NCBI GenBank assembly: GCA_023229725.1
Contig: JALNYR010000003.1
Location: 1 to 40,747, forward strand
Direction: 5' to 3'
Source: Dehalococcoidia bacterium
Lineage (GTDB): Bacteria; Chloroflexota; Dehalococcoidia; GIF9; AB-539-J10
Length of the DNA: 40,747 nucleotides
Of this stretch, positions 7,832 to 14,843 are shown one piece after another; position 1 is the stretch's first letter, and every line of letters begins with the position of its first letter. A program made the translations under genes and the position numbers. The notes beneath the pieces are model-generated. The model was not told the DNA's origin. It did not search any database and worked only from the letters and a program-made list of their open reading frames with translations.

Positions 7832-7992
7832 TCCCGACCAAGCTCCTTGCGCAACTCAGCGAGCGACACGGCGGCGGGGGATGGCTTTCCCGAGACCACT
7901 TGCCCCCGCGCCGCGCGCTTCCCCTCAGTGCCAGTTGACATCGGAGCCGATGATGGCACCGCCGGCACCGTACCCGTGAGAGGGCTCTTCAT
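7828..7992 (-). CDS. small hypothetical protein (54 aa)
   Basis: The ATG at 7992 overlaps the preceding stop (ATGA) and the stop overlaps the next start. The sequence is Pro/Ala/Ser-rich and probably disordered at first, then ends in a short charged helix (AELRKELGRE). No family is recognised. Confidence 0.55.
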   Translation of the reverse strand: MKSPLTGTVPAVPSSAPMSTGTEGKRAARGQVVSGKPSPAAVSLAELRKELGRE

Positions 7993-8219
7993 AGCTTCTT
8001 CCCGCACTCGGGGCAATAGATCGGAGAGACCGGACCGAGACTAACGAATGACGCTGTAGTGCCACGCCAGACCTTTACACCTCGCCACTTCTCGCAGCAC
8101 TCCGAGACGGCCTCCTCGATGGTGATCGTGACGCGGTTTCCCGCCTTGAACGGAACTCCCCACACGGAGCCGTCATAGTTTGGGGTCGTCACGCCGAGCT
8201 CTTTATTTCGCCACGTCAT
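7989..8219 (-). CDS. small protein with CxxC pairs (76 aa)
   Basis: The ATG follows GGGGGAG and overlaps the preceding stop. An ECCEKW motif in the middle and CPECGKKL at the end could together bind zinc. This C-terminal CPxCGxxL ending is typical of tiny phage zinc-ribbon proteins. Function unknown. Confidence 0.65.
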   Translation of the reverse strand: MTWRNKELGVTTPNYDGSVWGVPFKAGNRVTITIEEAVSECCEKWRGVKVWRGTTASFVSLGPVSPIYCPECGKKL

Positions 8220-8380
8220 TTCTCCCCCTCGTGCCGTTCCACGTACTCGATGATCGCCTGCGTGACGATGTAGTTCACGGAGCGGTACTCGCGCTTGGCG
8301 ATGGCCGCGATGCGCTCAGGCAGGTTCTCGTCCTGGTACTTCGCTGCGATGTAGATGGACAGCTTCTCGGTCTGCTTCAT
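8216..8380 (-). CDS. ribbon-helix-helix DNA-binding protein (54 aa)
   Basis: The sequence (MKQTEKLSIYIAAKY, then helices LPERIAAIAKREYRS and VNYIVTQAIIEYVERH) fits the Arc/CopG fold: one N-terminal strand, two helices, and the usual R/N-S-V-N-Y turn between them. It is the first gene after the sigma70-type promoter at 8398-8425, with a GGAGG site, so it may repress its own promoter and the following genes. Binding sites were not identified. Membership of the fold is inferred from pattern and length. Confidence 0.7.
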   Translation of the reverse strand: MKQTEKLSIYIAAKYQDENLPERIAAIAKREYRSVNYIVTQAIIEYVERHEGEK

Positions 8381-8397
8381 CCCTGACCTCCGCGCTC

Positions 8398-8425
8398 AGT
8401 ATACGCACGAACGGAGACAAGTCAA
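8398..8425 (-). promoter_or_regulatory. sigma70-type promoter
   Basis: On the minus strand TTGACT (8425-8420) and TATACT (8403-8398) are separated by 16 bases, each one mismatch from consensus. It lies in the short spacer between the terminase stop and the ribbon-helix-helix gene and should drive that gene and those after it. Confidence 0.75.
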
Positions 8426-8437
8426 TAGGAACGGTCC

Positions 8438-9718
8438 TCAGTAGTCCACAAATTCCGCATCCCCGCCCTCCGCGAGCATCAGCTCGTGGCACCCCCATAC
8501 CATACTATCCATGCGATCTGGGCTGAATCCCATATCTTTTACTGTAGATCCCTGGACCCATGACACCATCTGATCCTCGAGGTCAGGGAACACGCCGACA
8601 TGGTAGCCGCGCCCTTGCTCGTACAGCGCCGCCACGGGCTCCGCGCGCCGGGACTTTCCTTGCGATGCCCATACGTCATCGTAGGCGACGTTTGGGTCTC
8701 GGACGTGGATCACGTCTTCAACCATGTCTCCGCCGTTGTTGCGCTCCCCGACCACTCTATCTGCCCGCCACTGGTAGTACGCCTCGATTGCCCGGGTGCC
8801 CCATTCGTCTGGCGTGTAGGTGCCACTGAGATCATCCAGGACCACGAAGCGGTCACCGCTCTTGCCAGCAACGATGATGCCCGTCTCGATGCCCTTGGAT
8901 TCCGCCTCGTCACCGGAGGATGCTGCCGGGTCCACTGCGACCACGATACGCTCGCACTCCGGCGCGCCGTCGAGACGCTTGATCATCTCCATGTTCCAGA
9001 GTGCGCCCGCCGCTACGTCCAGCCACATGCCCAACAGGAAGCGTTGTCGGTTGCGCTGCGACAGCCGCCCAAGCACGTCCTCGATGTAGCCTTCAGGCAA
9101 GTTCTCCCGGTTGTCTTCCGGGTTCATCAGCATCATGCCGTAGTCGTCCGGCTTGGCGAGCATTGCCTTTGAGGATGGGTCGCGCTTCTCGACGAACTTG
9201 AGGTAGGTCCAGTGCTTCTTGTTGGGCGGGTTGCAATCGAAGAGCGCCTTGTTGACGAGCCCGGAGTTCTCCGCGAGCCGGGTGAGCGCCATCTCTACCG
9301 CGGCGTGCGTGATCTGGCTGCACTCGTTGAAGAAGATCGTGCTCCACTCGGTACCGAGGATCTTCTCGGTGCGGTCCTTCTCGTCGAGGCCGCCGATCCA
9401 GATCTCCGATCCGTTTGGGAACGTGATGAAGTAGTCCGAGTTGTTCCATTTCACCTTGACGTCGGGGCAGACGAGAGCGATCACCTTGGGCAGCGTCTCG
9501 TGCCAGATGCTGGCCTTGGCGTGGTTGAAGCGGAAGCGGAGGATCAGGTGACGCGACTTGGCCTTGAGCGCCCGCACGACGAGCGCGTAGAGGATGATGA
9601 ACGTCTTGCCGGACCGCGAGCCGCCGTAGAGCATGACGTTGCGCGCCGGACTCGCTAGGAGGTCAATCGCCCCGCGCTGCTTCGCGGTCTTCTCAAACGC
9701 GGGCGATGGATTCGGCAT
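8438..9718 (-). CDS. terL: terminase large subunit (426 aa)
   Basis: The N-terminal ATPase has Walker A YGGSRSGKT (residues 31-39) and a Walker B-like IFFNECSQ (128-135). The C-terminal RNase H-like nuclease shows VVAVDPAASSG (first acidic residue D263), an ER-NNGGD segment and a final DRMDSMVWGCHEL. The length is typical. It packages DNA through the portal and cuts it. The ATG overlaps the 3' end of the C5 methyltransferase by 26 bases. Confidence 0.95.
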   Translation of the reverse strand: MPNPSPAFEKTAKQRGAIDLLASPARNVMLYGGSRSGKTFIILYALVVRALKAKSRHLILRFRFNHAKASIWHETLPKVIALVCPDVKVKWNNSDYFITFPNGSEIWIGGLDEKDRTEKILGTEWSTIFFNECSQITHAAVEMALTRLAENSGLVNKALFDCNPPNKKHWTYLKFVEKRDPSSKAMLAKPDDYGMMLMNPEDNRENLPEGYIEDVLGRLSQRNRQRFLLGMWLDVAAGALWNMEMIKRLDGAPECERIVVAVDPAASSGDEAESKGIETGIIVAGKSGDRFVVLDDLSGTYTPDEWGTRAIEAYYQWRADRVVGERNNGGDMVEDVIHVRDPNVAYDDVWASQGKSRRAEPVAALYEQGRGYHVGVFPDLEDQMVSWVQGSTVKDMGFSPDRMDSMVWGCHELMLAEGGDAEFVDY

Positions 9719-10667
9719 ACGCCATCACGAACTCCGCCGCGACTTGCGGCACGATAGCATTGCCCGCTCCCCGCAAGAGGCCCACTCTGCCGGGAACCCC
9801 ATGAGCCAAAGGCTGAATCGTGGGTTCAATGCGCCGCGCTTTTCCGTCGGCACAAGGGATGAGGATGCTGCCGCCCCAGGGAGACGGTCGTCGCCCTGAG
9901 ATGGTCCGCCCTTCGGGCCGTCCTGTTGGCATGGCGTGGGCCAACCGACAAGATCCACCGTCCTCCGGCTGCTGTCGTTGTTCCCCGCCTCGTTGTAGCC
10001 GTTCTGTGCCGGAGTCCCGGCCATCGGTGAGGGCCATCCCGCCATCTGCGCGGCAATCGCAATCGGCATCCCCGCACCGTTCCCGTTGTAGCCCTTGGCC
10101 TTCAGCGTCTCTGCCCGCGCCCGCCAACTCTCCAGACTCTCGCCGTCGTTCATCGCGTTCGCATCCGGTGTAGGCCACCCAGTAGAGCCGCTGCCGGATG
10201 TGCGGCGCGCCGACGCCCGCAGCGCACAAATCTGCGGCCCCGACTCCATATCCCATCGCTTCCAGGTCAGCGCGTACTCCGGCGATCCATCCTCGCCCAG
10301 CCTTGCTCGCAACCTGTTCTCCAAAGACGACTGGAGGGCGGCACTCCGCGATGAGGCGTCGGAGCTCGGGCCACAGGTGACGCTCGTCTTTATCTCCGCG
10401 TCCTTTGCCTGCGACGGAGAATGGCTGGCAGGGACAAGATCCGGTCCAAACAGGCTCATCATCAGGCCATCCGGCAAGGCGCAGGGCGTAACTCCATCCA
10501 CCAATGCCTGCGAAGAAGTGGCATTGGGAGAATCCGAGAAGATCGCTCGGTCGGACGTCCGCAATGCTTCTCTCGTCCACCTCGCCATCAGCTATCAGTC
10601 CTTCCTTGATGAGTTCCCGCAGCCACGCGCAGACCTTCGGGTCGTTGTCGTTGTAGTAGGCTGTCAC
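9693..10667 (-). CDS. C5-cytosine DNA methyltransferase (324 aa)
   Basis: Motif I is FFAGIGGWS (51-59), motif IV GSCPCQPFS with catalytic Cys80, motif VI GEQV in place of the usual ENV (Glu117), motif VIII HIRQRLYWVA (155-164), and motif X GNAIVPQVAAEF near the end. The target-recognition part is short. The GTG start overlaps the preceding stop (GTGA). The enzyme should methylate cytosine in a short motif, probably to protect phage DNA from restriction. It sits between the two terminase genes. Another open frame covers most of this gene in the +1 frame. Confidence 0.92.
   Translation of the reverse strand: MTAYYNDNDPKVCAWLRELIKEGLIADGEVDERSIADVRPSDLLGFSQCHFFAGIGGWSYALRLAGWPDDEPVWTGSCPCQPFSVAGKGRGDKDERHLWPELRRLIAECRPPVVFGEQVASKAGRGWIAGVRADLEAMGYGVGAADLCAAGVGAPHIRQRLYWVAYTGCERDERRRESGELAGAGRDAEGQGLQRERCGDADCDCRADGGMALTDGRDSGTERLQRGGEQRQQPEDGGSCRLAHAMPTGRPEGRTISGRRPSPWGGSILIPCADGKARRIEPTIQPLAHGVPGRVGLLRGAGNAIVPQVAAEFVMAYAESIARV
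9725..10588 (-). CDS. overprinted frame inside the C5 methyltransferase gene (287 codons)
   Basis: This frame lies wholly within the methyltransferase gene, same strand, +1 frame. It holds motifs that I know from proteins annotated near phage C5 methyltransferases: SLFGPDLVPASHSP, YALTWKRWDMESGP, repeated GWPTP/GWPSP, and LNPRFSLWLMGFPAEW near the end. The first is the frame-shifted reading of the catalytic CPCQPF motif, and GWPTP mirrors LAHAM in the enzyme. It may be a real overlapping gene or a shadow conserved because the enzyme is conserved. The ATG has only a weak AAGGA ten bases upstream. Confidence 0.35.
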   Translation of the reverse strand: MARWTREALRTSDRAIFSDSPNATSSQALVDGVTPCALPDGLMMSLFGPDLVPASHSPSQAKDAEIKTSVTCGPSSDASSRSAALQSSLENRLRARLGEDGSPEYALTWKRWDMESGPQICALRASARRTSGSGSTGWPTPDANAMNDGESLESWRARAETLKAKGYNGNGAGMPIAIAAQMAGWPSPMAGTPAQNGYNEAGNNDSSRRTVDLVGWPTPCQQDGPKGGPSQGDDRLPGAAASSSLVPTEKRGALNPRFSLWLMGFPAEWASCGERAMLSCRKSRRSS

Positions 10668-10789
10668 GACTTGCCAACGTAGACGCCATGCTCGGGCTTC
10701 GTAATCAGACAGGAGAGCGGATAGGAGAGCGCGACGAGCGACACGCCCGCCGCCGTTGGCTTCCAGAAGAAGAGGATGGAGTCTTTCAC
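10664..10789 (-). CDS. tiny hydrophobic protein between terS and methyltransferase (41 aa)
   Basis: A GTG-started frame exactly fills the space between small terminase and methyltransferase, overlapping both as GTGA. The middle (AAGVSLVALSYPLSCLI) is hydrophobic enough for one membrane segment. No family is recognised. Support comes from the fit and the overlaps. Confidence 0.5.
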   Translation of the reverse strand: MKDSILFFWKPTAAGVSLVALSYPLSCLITKPEHGVYVGKS

Positions 10790-11226
10790 AGCTTCTCGTC
10801 CTGCTTGTCGAAGCGGATCAGGATGGGGCCGCCGTCCGCTCCCGTGTGCTCTACCGTGTCACGCCAGCCGTAGTGATTCTTGAGTGCGAAGATGTGCCCC
10901 TGCCCGTAGCCGAGCCCGCGGAGCATTCGCTCTTCGAGATTCGCCTCGATTCGAAGGCGGGCCTGAAAGATGATGTCTGCCTTCTCTGCGTCGGGGCCGC
11001 CTGGATCTTTCTCCCCCCGCAACATGATGGCTTTGAGTGTCTCGGGACCCGTGCCGCAGACGACGGCAAGCCGCGTGAACGTGTACGGGAGCGGATCGGG
11101 GACTTCCATGACCAAGCCCTTGCCGACGTGAGCCTTTGTGGTGTGCGCGTCGCACATGGCGAAGTAGCCCTCGACGCAGCCGCGAAGCTCATCGGCGGTC
11201 GTGAAGTTCGCCTTGGTCTTTGGCAT
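10786..11226 (-). CDS. terS: terminase small subunit (146 aa)
   Basis: The ATG at 11226 follows GAAGGGAG. The protein has an N-terminal helical DNA-binding-like region (YTFTRLAVVCGTGPETLKAIM), and the typical C-terminal block GQGHIFALKNHYGWRDTVEHTG seen in phage small terminases. It recognises phage DNA and guides the large subunit. Family assignment is from motif memory. Confidence 0.8.
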   Translation of the reverse strand: MPKTKANFTTADELRGCVEGYFAMCDAHTTKAHVGKGLVMEVPDPLPYTFTRLAVVCGTGPETLKAIMLRGEKDPGGPDAEKADIIFQARLRIEANLEERMLRGLGYGQGHIFALKNHYGWRDTVEHTGADGGPILIRFDKQDEKL

Positions 11227-11353
11227 CGCTCCCTTCTGACTCTCCGAGTTGGCGCAACTGCTCACGATCGACGTTGGCCGGCTTCTTCTTCAACCAGTCG
11301 GCGCGGATCGCGTAGCAGGTCTTCGGCTTCGTGAAGCCCTTGATGCGTTCCAT
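11189..11353 (-). CDS. small basic protein (54 aa)
   Basis: The ATG follows a strong GGAGGGG site. The frame (MERIKGFTKPKTCYAIRADWLKKKP) overlaps the start of the small terminase by 38 bases in another frame. The N-terminal half is basic. No family is recognised; the long overlap lowers confidence. Confidence 0.45.
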   Translation of the reverse strand: MERIKGFTKPKTCYAIRADWLKKKPANVDREQLRQLGESEGSDAKDQGELHDRR

Positions 11354-11396
11354 TCCCCTCCATCCCCTTGAGTTGAGCGAGGGGGAGGCCGGTGGC

Positions 11397-11654
11397 TCAG
11401 TCCGACCTCCCCGGAGTCAAGGAGGCGTCCGCCATGTTGCGCGGAGCGATTGAGACTACCTCATGCGCCAACGGAAGACAAGAGACGGATCCGACGCAAC
11501 GGCTACCGGCGGCATCACGAAGCACGACGTCAAACACCTTCCGTTGCTCGTCATAGTTGCAGCGGACCTCGGCACAGACCTCGCTCCCGCGGCGAATCAC
11601 CCAACGCAGCGCGTCCCCATCCGTGATGTCCTTGTGGCGGAAGGCAAGCGTCAC
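11397..11654 (-). CDS. hypothetical protein (85 aa)
   Basis: A GTG start overlaps the preceding stop (GTGA). The sequence (HKDITDGDALRWVIRRGSEVCAEVRC) is predicted to be mixed alpha/beta with no membrane segment. Function unknown. Confidence 0.6.
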   Translation of the reverse strand: MTLAFRHKDITDGDALRWVIRRGSEVCAEVRCNYDEQRKVFDVVLRDAAGSRCVGSVSCLPLAHEVVSIAPRNMADASLTPGRSD

Positions 11655-12028
11655 CGGATCTTCACCGCCCGATCGGATGAGGGTGCGTGTAGTCCTTCAG
11701 GCTGCGCATCGAGGAGTTCCAGCCAGGCGTCCTCTTTGATCTTCGTGAACCGGAAGTGCGTAACGATCTGGCGGAGCTCGATCCTGCCAGTCGAGTACTG
11801 CCAATCCTCCTTATACCGATACGTCTCTGTGTCCACTGCGCCGATGATTGACACCCTCGACACAACGGGCACTGAGAAGTCCAAGTGAAGTTCGTCGTCG
11901 CGCTCTAGACAAACCTCGCGCCGAAGCTGGAAGACGATGTCGATGAAGGGCGCACCAACAACAGCGAACTCCCCGATCTTTTCTTGCGTTCCGTTGCCGC
12001 GTTGCAGAGTTACCGAGATACCATCCAC
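11651..12028 (-). CDS. hypothetical beta-rich protein (125 aa)
   Basis: The ATG lies nine bases from GGAGG. The sequence reads as alternating beta strands (EKIGEFAVVGAPFIDIVFQLRRE; DDELHLDFSVPVVSRVSIIGAV). No known domain is recognised. Confidence 0.6.
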   Translation of the reverse strand: MDGISVTLQRGNGTQEKIGEFAVVGAPFIDIVFQLRREVCLERDDELHLDFSVPVVSRVSIIGAVDTETYRYKEDWQYSTGRIELRQIVTHFRFTKIKEDAWLELLDAQPEGLHAPSSDRAVKIR

Positions 12029-12037
12029 GCCGACCTC

Positions 12038-12487
12038 CTATCCCAGCCTGATCCCCACGGTGAAGAAGTGCCACATATCGCGCCACCACGTCGGCGGCTG
12101 CCACATGAACTCGTCGGACTGCGCCGGATTGTCCCACTGCACCTGCGTCCGCGACGGCCACCACTCCATCGGCAGCACGAGCGAGGCCGGGTACCACGCC
12201 ACGCCAAGCGCCTGGAACTGCCGAACGTGGTTCATCTCGTGGTGCAGGATGTACGCTTCCTGCTTCGTCCCGCGTAGAGATTCGTCCATCACGATCACGT
12301 TGGCGAACGTCAGCGCGCTTGCCGGCGAGTCGCCCCAGACACGGAAGACCGGATCGACGTGCATCTCGAGACTGTACGGGGTCAACTCGAACGAGACTTC
12401 GCACGCAACCTGTTCCATCTTGTCCAGCCCGCCGCCGAAGACGAGCGCCGTCACGATTGCCGCTACTGCCATGAGCCCGTTGAGCAT
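12038..12487 (-). CDS. membrane-anchored HEXXH metallopeptidase-like protein (149 aa)
   Basis: The ATG at 12487 overlaps the previous stop by one base. Residues 2-19 (LNGLMAVAAIVTALVFGG) form a signal peptide or anchor. Residues 81-90 read LHHEMNHVRQ, a HEXXH zinc site at 83-87, and a later NPAQSDEF segment could give the third, acidic ligand. In bacterial relatives with LHHExxHVRQ this is a putative zinc peptidase. Substrate is unknown; envelope or peptidoglycan cleavage during lysis is one possibility because no classical lysin was found, and degradation of a host surface protein is another. Confidence 0.6.
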   Translation of the reverse strand: MLNGLMAVAAIVTALVFGGGLDKMEQVACEVSFELTPYSLEMHVDPVFRVWGDSPASALTFANVIVMDESLRGTKQEAYILHHEMNHVRQFQALGVAWYPASLVLPMEWWPSRTQVQWDNPAQSDEFMWQPPTWWRDMWHFFTVGIRLG

Positions 12488-12789
12488 CACGCCTCCTGTT
12501 GCGACAGCACAAACGCACGCTTGATTGCCTGATCCGCTGTGGTTCCCTGCATCATCCCGCCGGATTCGCCGAAGCCGTAGCGAGCCTGAAAGACGCCCGG
12601 CTTCCCGTCGATGGACGCCCACGCTTCAACCATCGCGTAGCCGTGCTCTTGCCGCATCCGATCGAACAGCACATCATCCAGCAGCGTCTTCGCGCCGAGA
12701 GAACGTACTCGCTCGTCGCCGCTGAGATGCTTCCGCGCCGCGTTGCCAAGAGCCGTAGGCTGCATCTGCATGATCTCTTCCCGCGTCAT
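12487..12789 (-). CDS. hypothetical protein with phage ABA-sandwich-like end (100 aa)
   Basis: The ATG follows TGAGGAGG. The C-terminal half (HGYAMVEAWASI; VFQARYGFGESGG; TADQAIKRAFVLSQ) resembles the short alpha-beta-alpha sandwich proteins common in phage accessory regions. The assignment is tentative and the function unknown. Confidence 0.6.
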   Translation of the reverse strand: MTREEIMQMQPTALGNAARKHLSGDERVRSLGAKTLLDDVLFDRMRQEHGYAMVEAWASIDGKPGVFQARYGFGESGGMMQGTTADQAIKRAFVLSQQEA

Positions 12790-12798
12790 TCTGCCTCC

Positions 12799-13158
12799 TC
12801 ACTTCACGATGTCTCGGACGTTGAACCGGTAGAACCCGTCACTCTCGTACACGCCGCGCACAGCTACCCGCTTCCCGTTTGGCATCGCCTTCCCGAAGTG
12901 CTTGCGAAGCTCCACCATCGAGAAGGTGCGCGAGGTAACTCCGCATGGAGACAGGGCGGCCGAACCTGCGTCCCCAACGTGAAAGCGCAGGTAGAAGATG
13001 TCCGGCTCGGTGTCATCCCACAGCGCCTCCACTGTCGCGTACCGATGCAGCGCCCACTCGCGGCACGTGTCCACTGGCACGCGCACGATACGCCCGTGGA
13101 AGACGATCACGCCGCACGGGTACTTCGAGTGCTTCCCCTTACCGATCGGATGGAGCAT
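12799..13158 (-). CDS. hypothetical protein (119 aa)
   Basis: The start is the ATG at 13158 after AAGGAGG, giving MLHPIGKGKHSKYPCGVIVFHGR. The last part (MPNGKRVAVRGVYESDGFYRFNVRDIV) is beta-rich. No known domain is recognised. Confidence 0.6.
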   Translation of the reverse strand: MLHPIGKGKHSKYPCGVIVFHGRIVRVPVDTCREWALHRYATVEALWDDTEPDIFYLRFHVGDAGSAALSPCGVTSRTFSMVELRKHFGKAMPNGKRVAVRGVYESDGFYRFNVRDIVK

Positions 13159-13393
13159 CGGCCTCCTTTGTCTTCTCGCCGGCCACATCGATGGACGCTG
13201 GCCCATCCACGATGGTCGGCACGGCCCAGCACGCCCGCTTCAGCGTTCGGAATGGCCTCTCTGGTGTCCCGTCCCCGCGCCGATCGTTCCCCGACGGGCT
13301 GACTGAGATCCGTTGCGCTCTCCGCAGAGGATGCGGCCCCCACTTGATGTGGCACCAGCAGTTGTCTAGTCTACCGAGAAGCCTGCGGATCAT
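13139..13393 (-). CDS. short protein with beta-helix entry motif (84 aa)
   Basis: The ATG overlaps the preceding stop (ATGA). Residues ~30-56 read VSPSGNDRRGDGTPERPFRTLKRA, the sequence that usually opens right-handed beta-helix (DUF1565-type) proteins. Here it is followed by only ~30 residues instead of a helix. It may be a remnant or a stand-alone cap. The tail gene at 31105-32625 has a related motif. Confidence 0.55.
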   Translation of the reverse strand: MIRRLLGRLDNCWCHIKWGPHPLRRAQRISVSPSGNDRRGDGTPERPFRTLKRACWAVPTIVDGPASIDVAGEKTKEADAPSDR

Positions 13394-13860
13394 GTCTTCT
13401 CCTCTCGCAGCAAGGCGGCGATGGCATCGCGTAGAGACGTAGCGCGACCCATGTCGCCAGCGTCCCCGTTCCAGTCTGCGACCAGGACATCTGCTCTGGT
13501 TGCGATCTCCCTGAGCCTCTCGACTGGGCCGAGTCTGTGCGTGGATGGCGCGGTGCCGGAGAGGGATTCCTTCGTAACGCGGATTGCATCTTCCAGCGGA
13601 CAGCAGCAAATCCCAACAGAGTGATCGCAACCACCGACGTCCTCCATGTACTGTTGCAACTCAGGCAGATCCTTCTCTAGCGCCTCTCTCATCCGCGCGT
13701 TCTCGGCCGCAGCCGCCTCGACGGCTCGACAGAGCAACTCGTTCTTGCCTTTCAGTTCTTCGTTCTCCTTGCGCAGGGCGGCGAGTTCGGCGCGGGCGGC
13801 AACCCGATCCTCAAACTTCGCAGATGACAGGACGATGCACTTCTCAATCGCTCCGCTCAC
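13390..13860 (-). CDS. coiled-coil protein (156 aa)
   Basis: The GTG at 13860 follows GGAGGAG and overlaps the preceding stop. Residues ~20-75 form a heptad-rich coiled coil (ELAALRKENEELKGKNELL). A Cys cluster (GGCDHSVGICCCPLEDAI) follows, then a helix typical of small phage accessory proteins (SLRDAIAALLREE). Function unknown. Confidence 0.65.
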   Translation of the reverse strand: MSGAIEKCIVLSSAKFEDRVAARAELAALRKENEELKGKNELLCRAVEAAAAENARMREALEKDLPELQQYMEDVGGCDHSVGICCCPLEDAIRVTKESLSGTAPSTHRLGPVERLREIATRADVLVADWNGDAGDMGRATSLRDAIAALLREEKT

Positions 13861-14012
13861 GTCTCCTCCTTCACTTCGATGGGCTTGCCGCAGTAGGGGC
13901 AGGTGTGCAGCCCGTAGATGCCAAGCCCGCCATACCACAGCTGTTGGCAGTCGGTATGCCAACGATCATCGCTCCCTTGTGTCCACCTGCACGCCTCGCT
14001 CGGCTGCGTCAT
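13857..14012 (-). CDS. zinc-ribbon protein (51 aa)
   Basis: Two Cys/His pairs are visible: C-x(9)-HTDC near the N-terminus and CPYCGKPIE at the C-terminus, a layout common in tiny phage proteins. The ATG follows AAGGAG and overlaps the preceding stop; the stop overlaps the next GTG. No role is known. Confidence 0.7.
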   Translation of the reverse strand: MTQPSEACRWTQGSDDRWHTDCQQLWYGGLGIYGLHTCPYCGKPIEVKEET

Positions 14013-14239
14013 GCGGACTCCTTGTCGAGGCCCCACGTTGGAATGGCGATGCGGAGCCGCGCCTTCCTGCCTTCTAGGGTACGCCCAGCATACAGGTTGG
14101 CGTTGTCTCGCAAGCCACGCAATAGGCGGCTGTATGCTCCTGTTGATCCAACGCGCTTGTCGTACGGGATGGAGCCAGATAGTAACACGCGCCCATCGAA
14201 TGGGTCTTGAATGCTGTACACAATGTGTCTTGGGATCAC
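14009..14239 (-). CDS. hypothetical protein (76 aa)
   Basis: The GTG at 14239 overlaps the preceding stop (GTGA) behind GGTGAGAAC. The sequence begins VIPRHIVYSIQDPFDGRVLLSG and is basic in the middle (SRLLRGLRDNANLYAGR). No family is recognised. Confidence 0.6.
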   Translation of the reverse strand: MIPRHIVYSIQDPFDGRVLLSGSIPYDKRVGSTGAYSRLLRGLRDNANLYAGRTLEGRKARLRIAIPTWGLDKESA

Positions 14240-14457
14240 GTTCTCACCTCCGGGTGCTCGCGGACCCACTGCTGACCAGCGTCGGTGATGGCCCACTGCC
14301 CATCCCCCACTTCCCTGACGAGCCCGACGCCGCAGAGGCCACGGCAACATGCAATGTAGAACGGGCCGATCACGCTGGCGGCATTCACCAGTTGTAGTTG
14401 CGGCATAAGCCTTCTCAGCATCTCTTCCTGTGCCTTCGACTGCGGCTCGGGCTTCAT
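14236..14457 (-). CDS. small helical protein, possible winged helix (73 aa)
   Basis: The ATG at 14457 overlaps the preceding stop and follows AAGGAG. The helical start (AQEEMLRRLMPQLQLVNAASVIG) is followed by GLVREVGDGQWAITDAGQQWVREH, which resembles the wing and last helix of a MarR-like winged helix. The assignment is tentative. Confidence 0.55.
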   Translation of the reverse strand: MKPEPQSKAQEEMLRRLMPQLQLVNAASVIGPFYIACCRGLCGVGLVREVGDGQWAITDAGQQWVREHPEVRT

Positions 14458-14843
14458 GGTTGCTCCTTGTCGAGCGCGACGCAGGCGCAGTACGAGATGA
14501 GGGGGGGCGGGGCCAGGAGAACATCTACCGGCTGCCATGACACGGACACGGTTCCGTTGAGCGGATTGACCCTCCTTCCGCCTGTCTCTGTCCCCAGCGT
14601 GTCGATGAATCTGCTGACGGCGTCGCCGTTCTTTGCAACCTTCTCGACCATCATCGCGGCGTCGTCGCGCGAGGTGATCGGGAACCAGTCCCATTCGGCA
14701 GTGCCGTAACCAGTCTTCTTGCTGTGCCACCCCATTTGAGACTCTGGCCTGTTGCGCTCCCACCCCATCCTCTCTGCGCAGATGGCGTTGGCCTTGGCGG
14801 GGTCCGACGCGCAGAGCTGCTTCCACTCAGCGTGGGTCATCAT
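14454..14843 (-). CDS. hypothetical protein (129 aa)
   Basis: The ATG at 14843 lies six bases after GGAGG. The protein (MMTHAEWKQLCASDPAKANAICA) has a helical N-terminus and a beta-like C-terminus ending LISYCACVALDKEQP. No domain is recognised. Confidence 0.6.
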   Translation of the reverse strand: MMTHAEWKQLCASDPAKANAICAERMGWERNRPESQMGWHSKKTGYGTAEWDWFPITSRDDAAMMVEKVAKNGDAVSRFIDTLGTETGGRRVNPLNGTVSVSWQPVDVLLAPPPLISYCACVALDKEQP

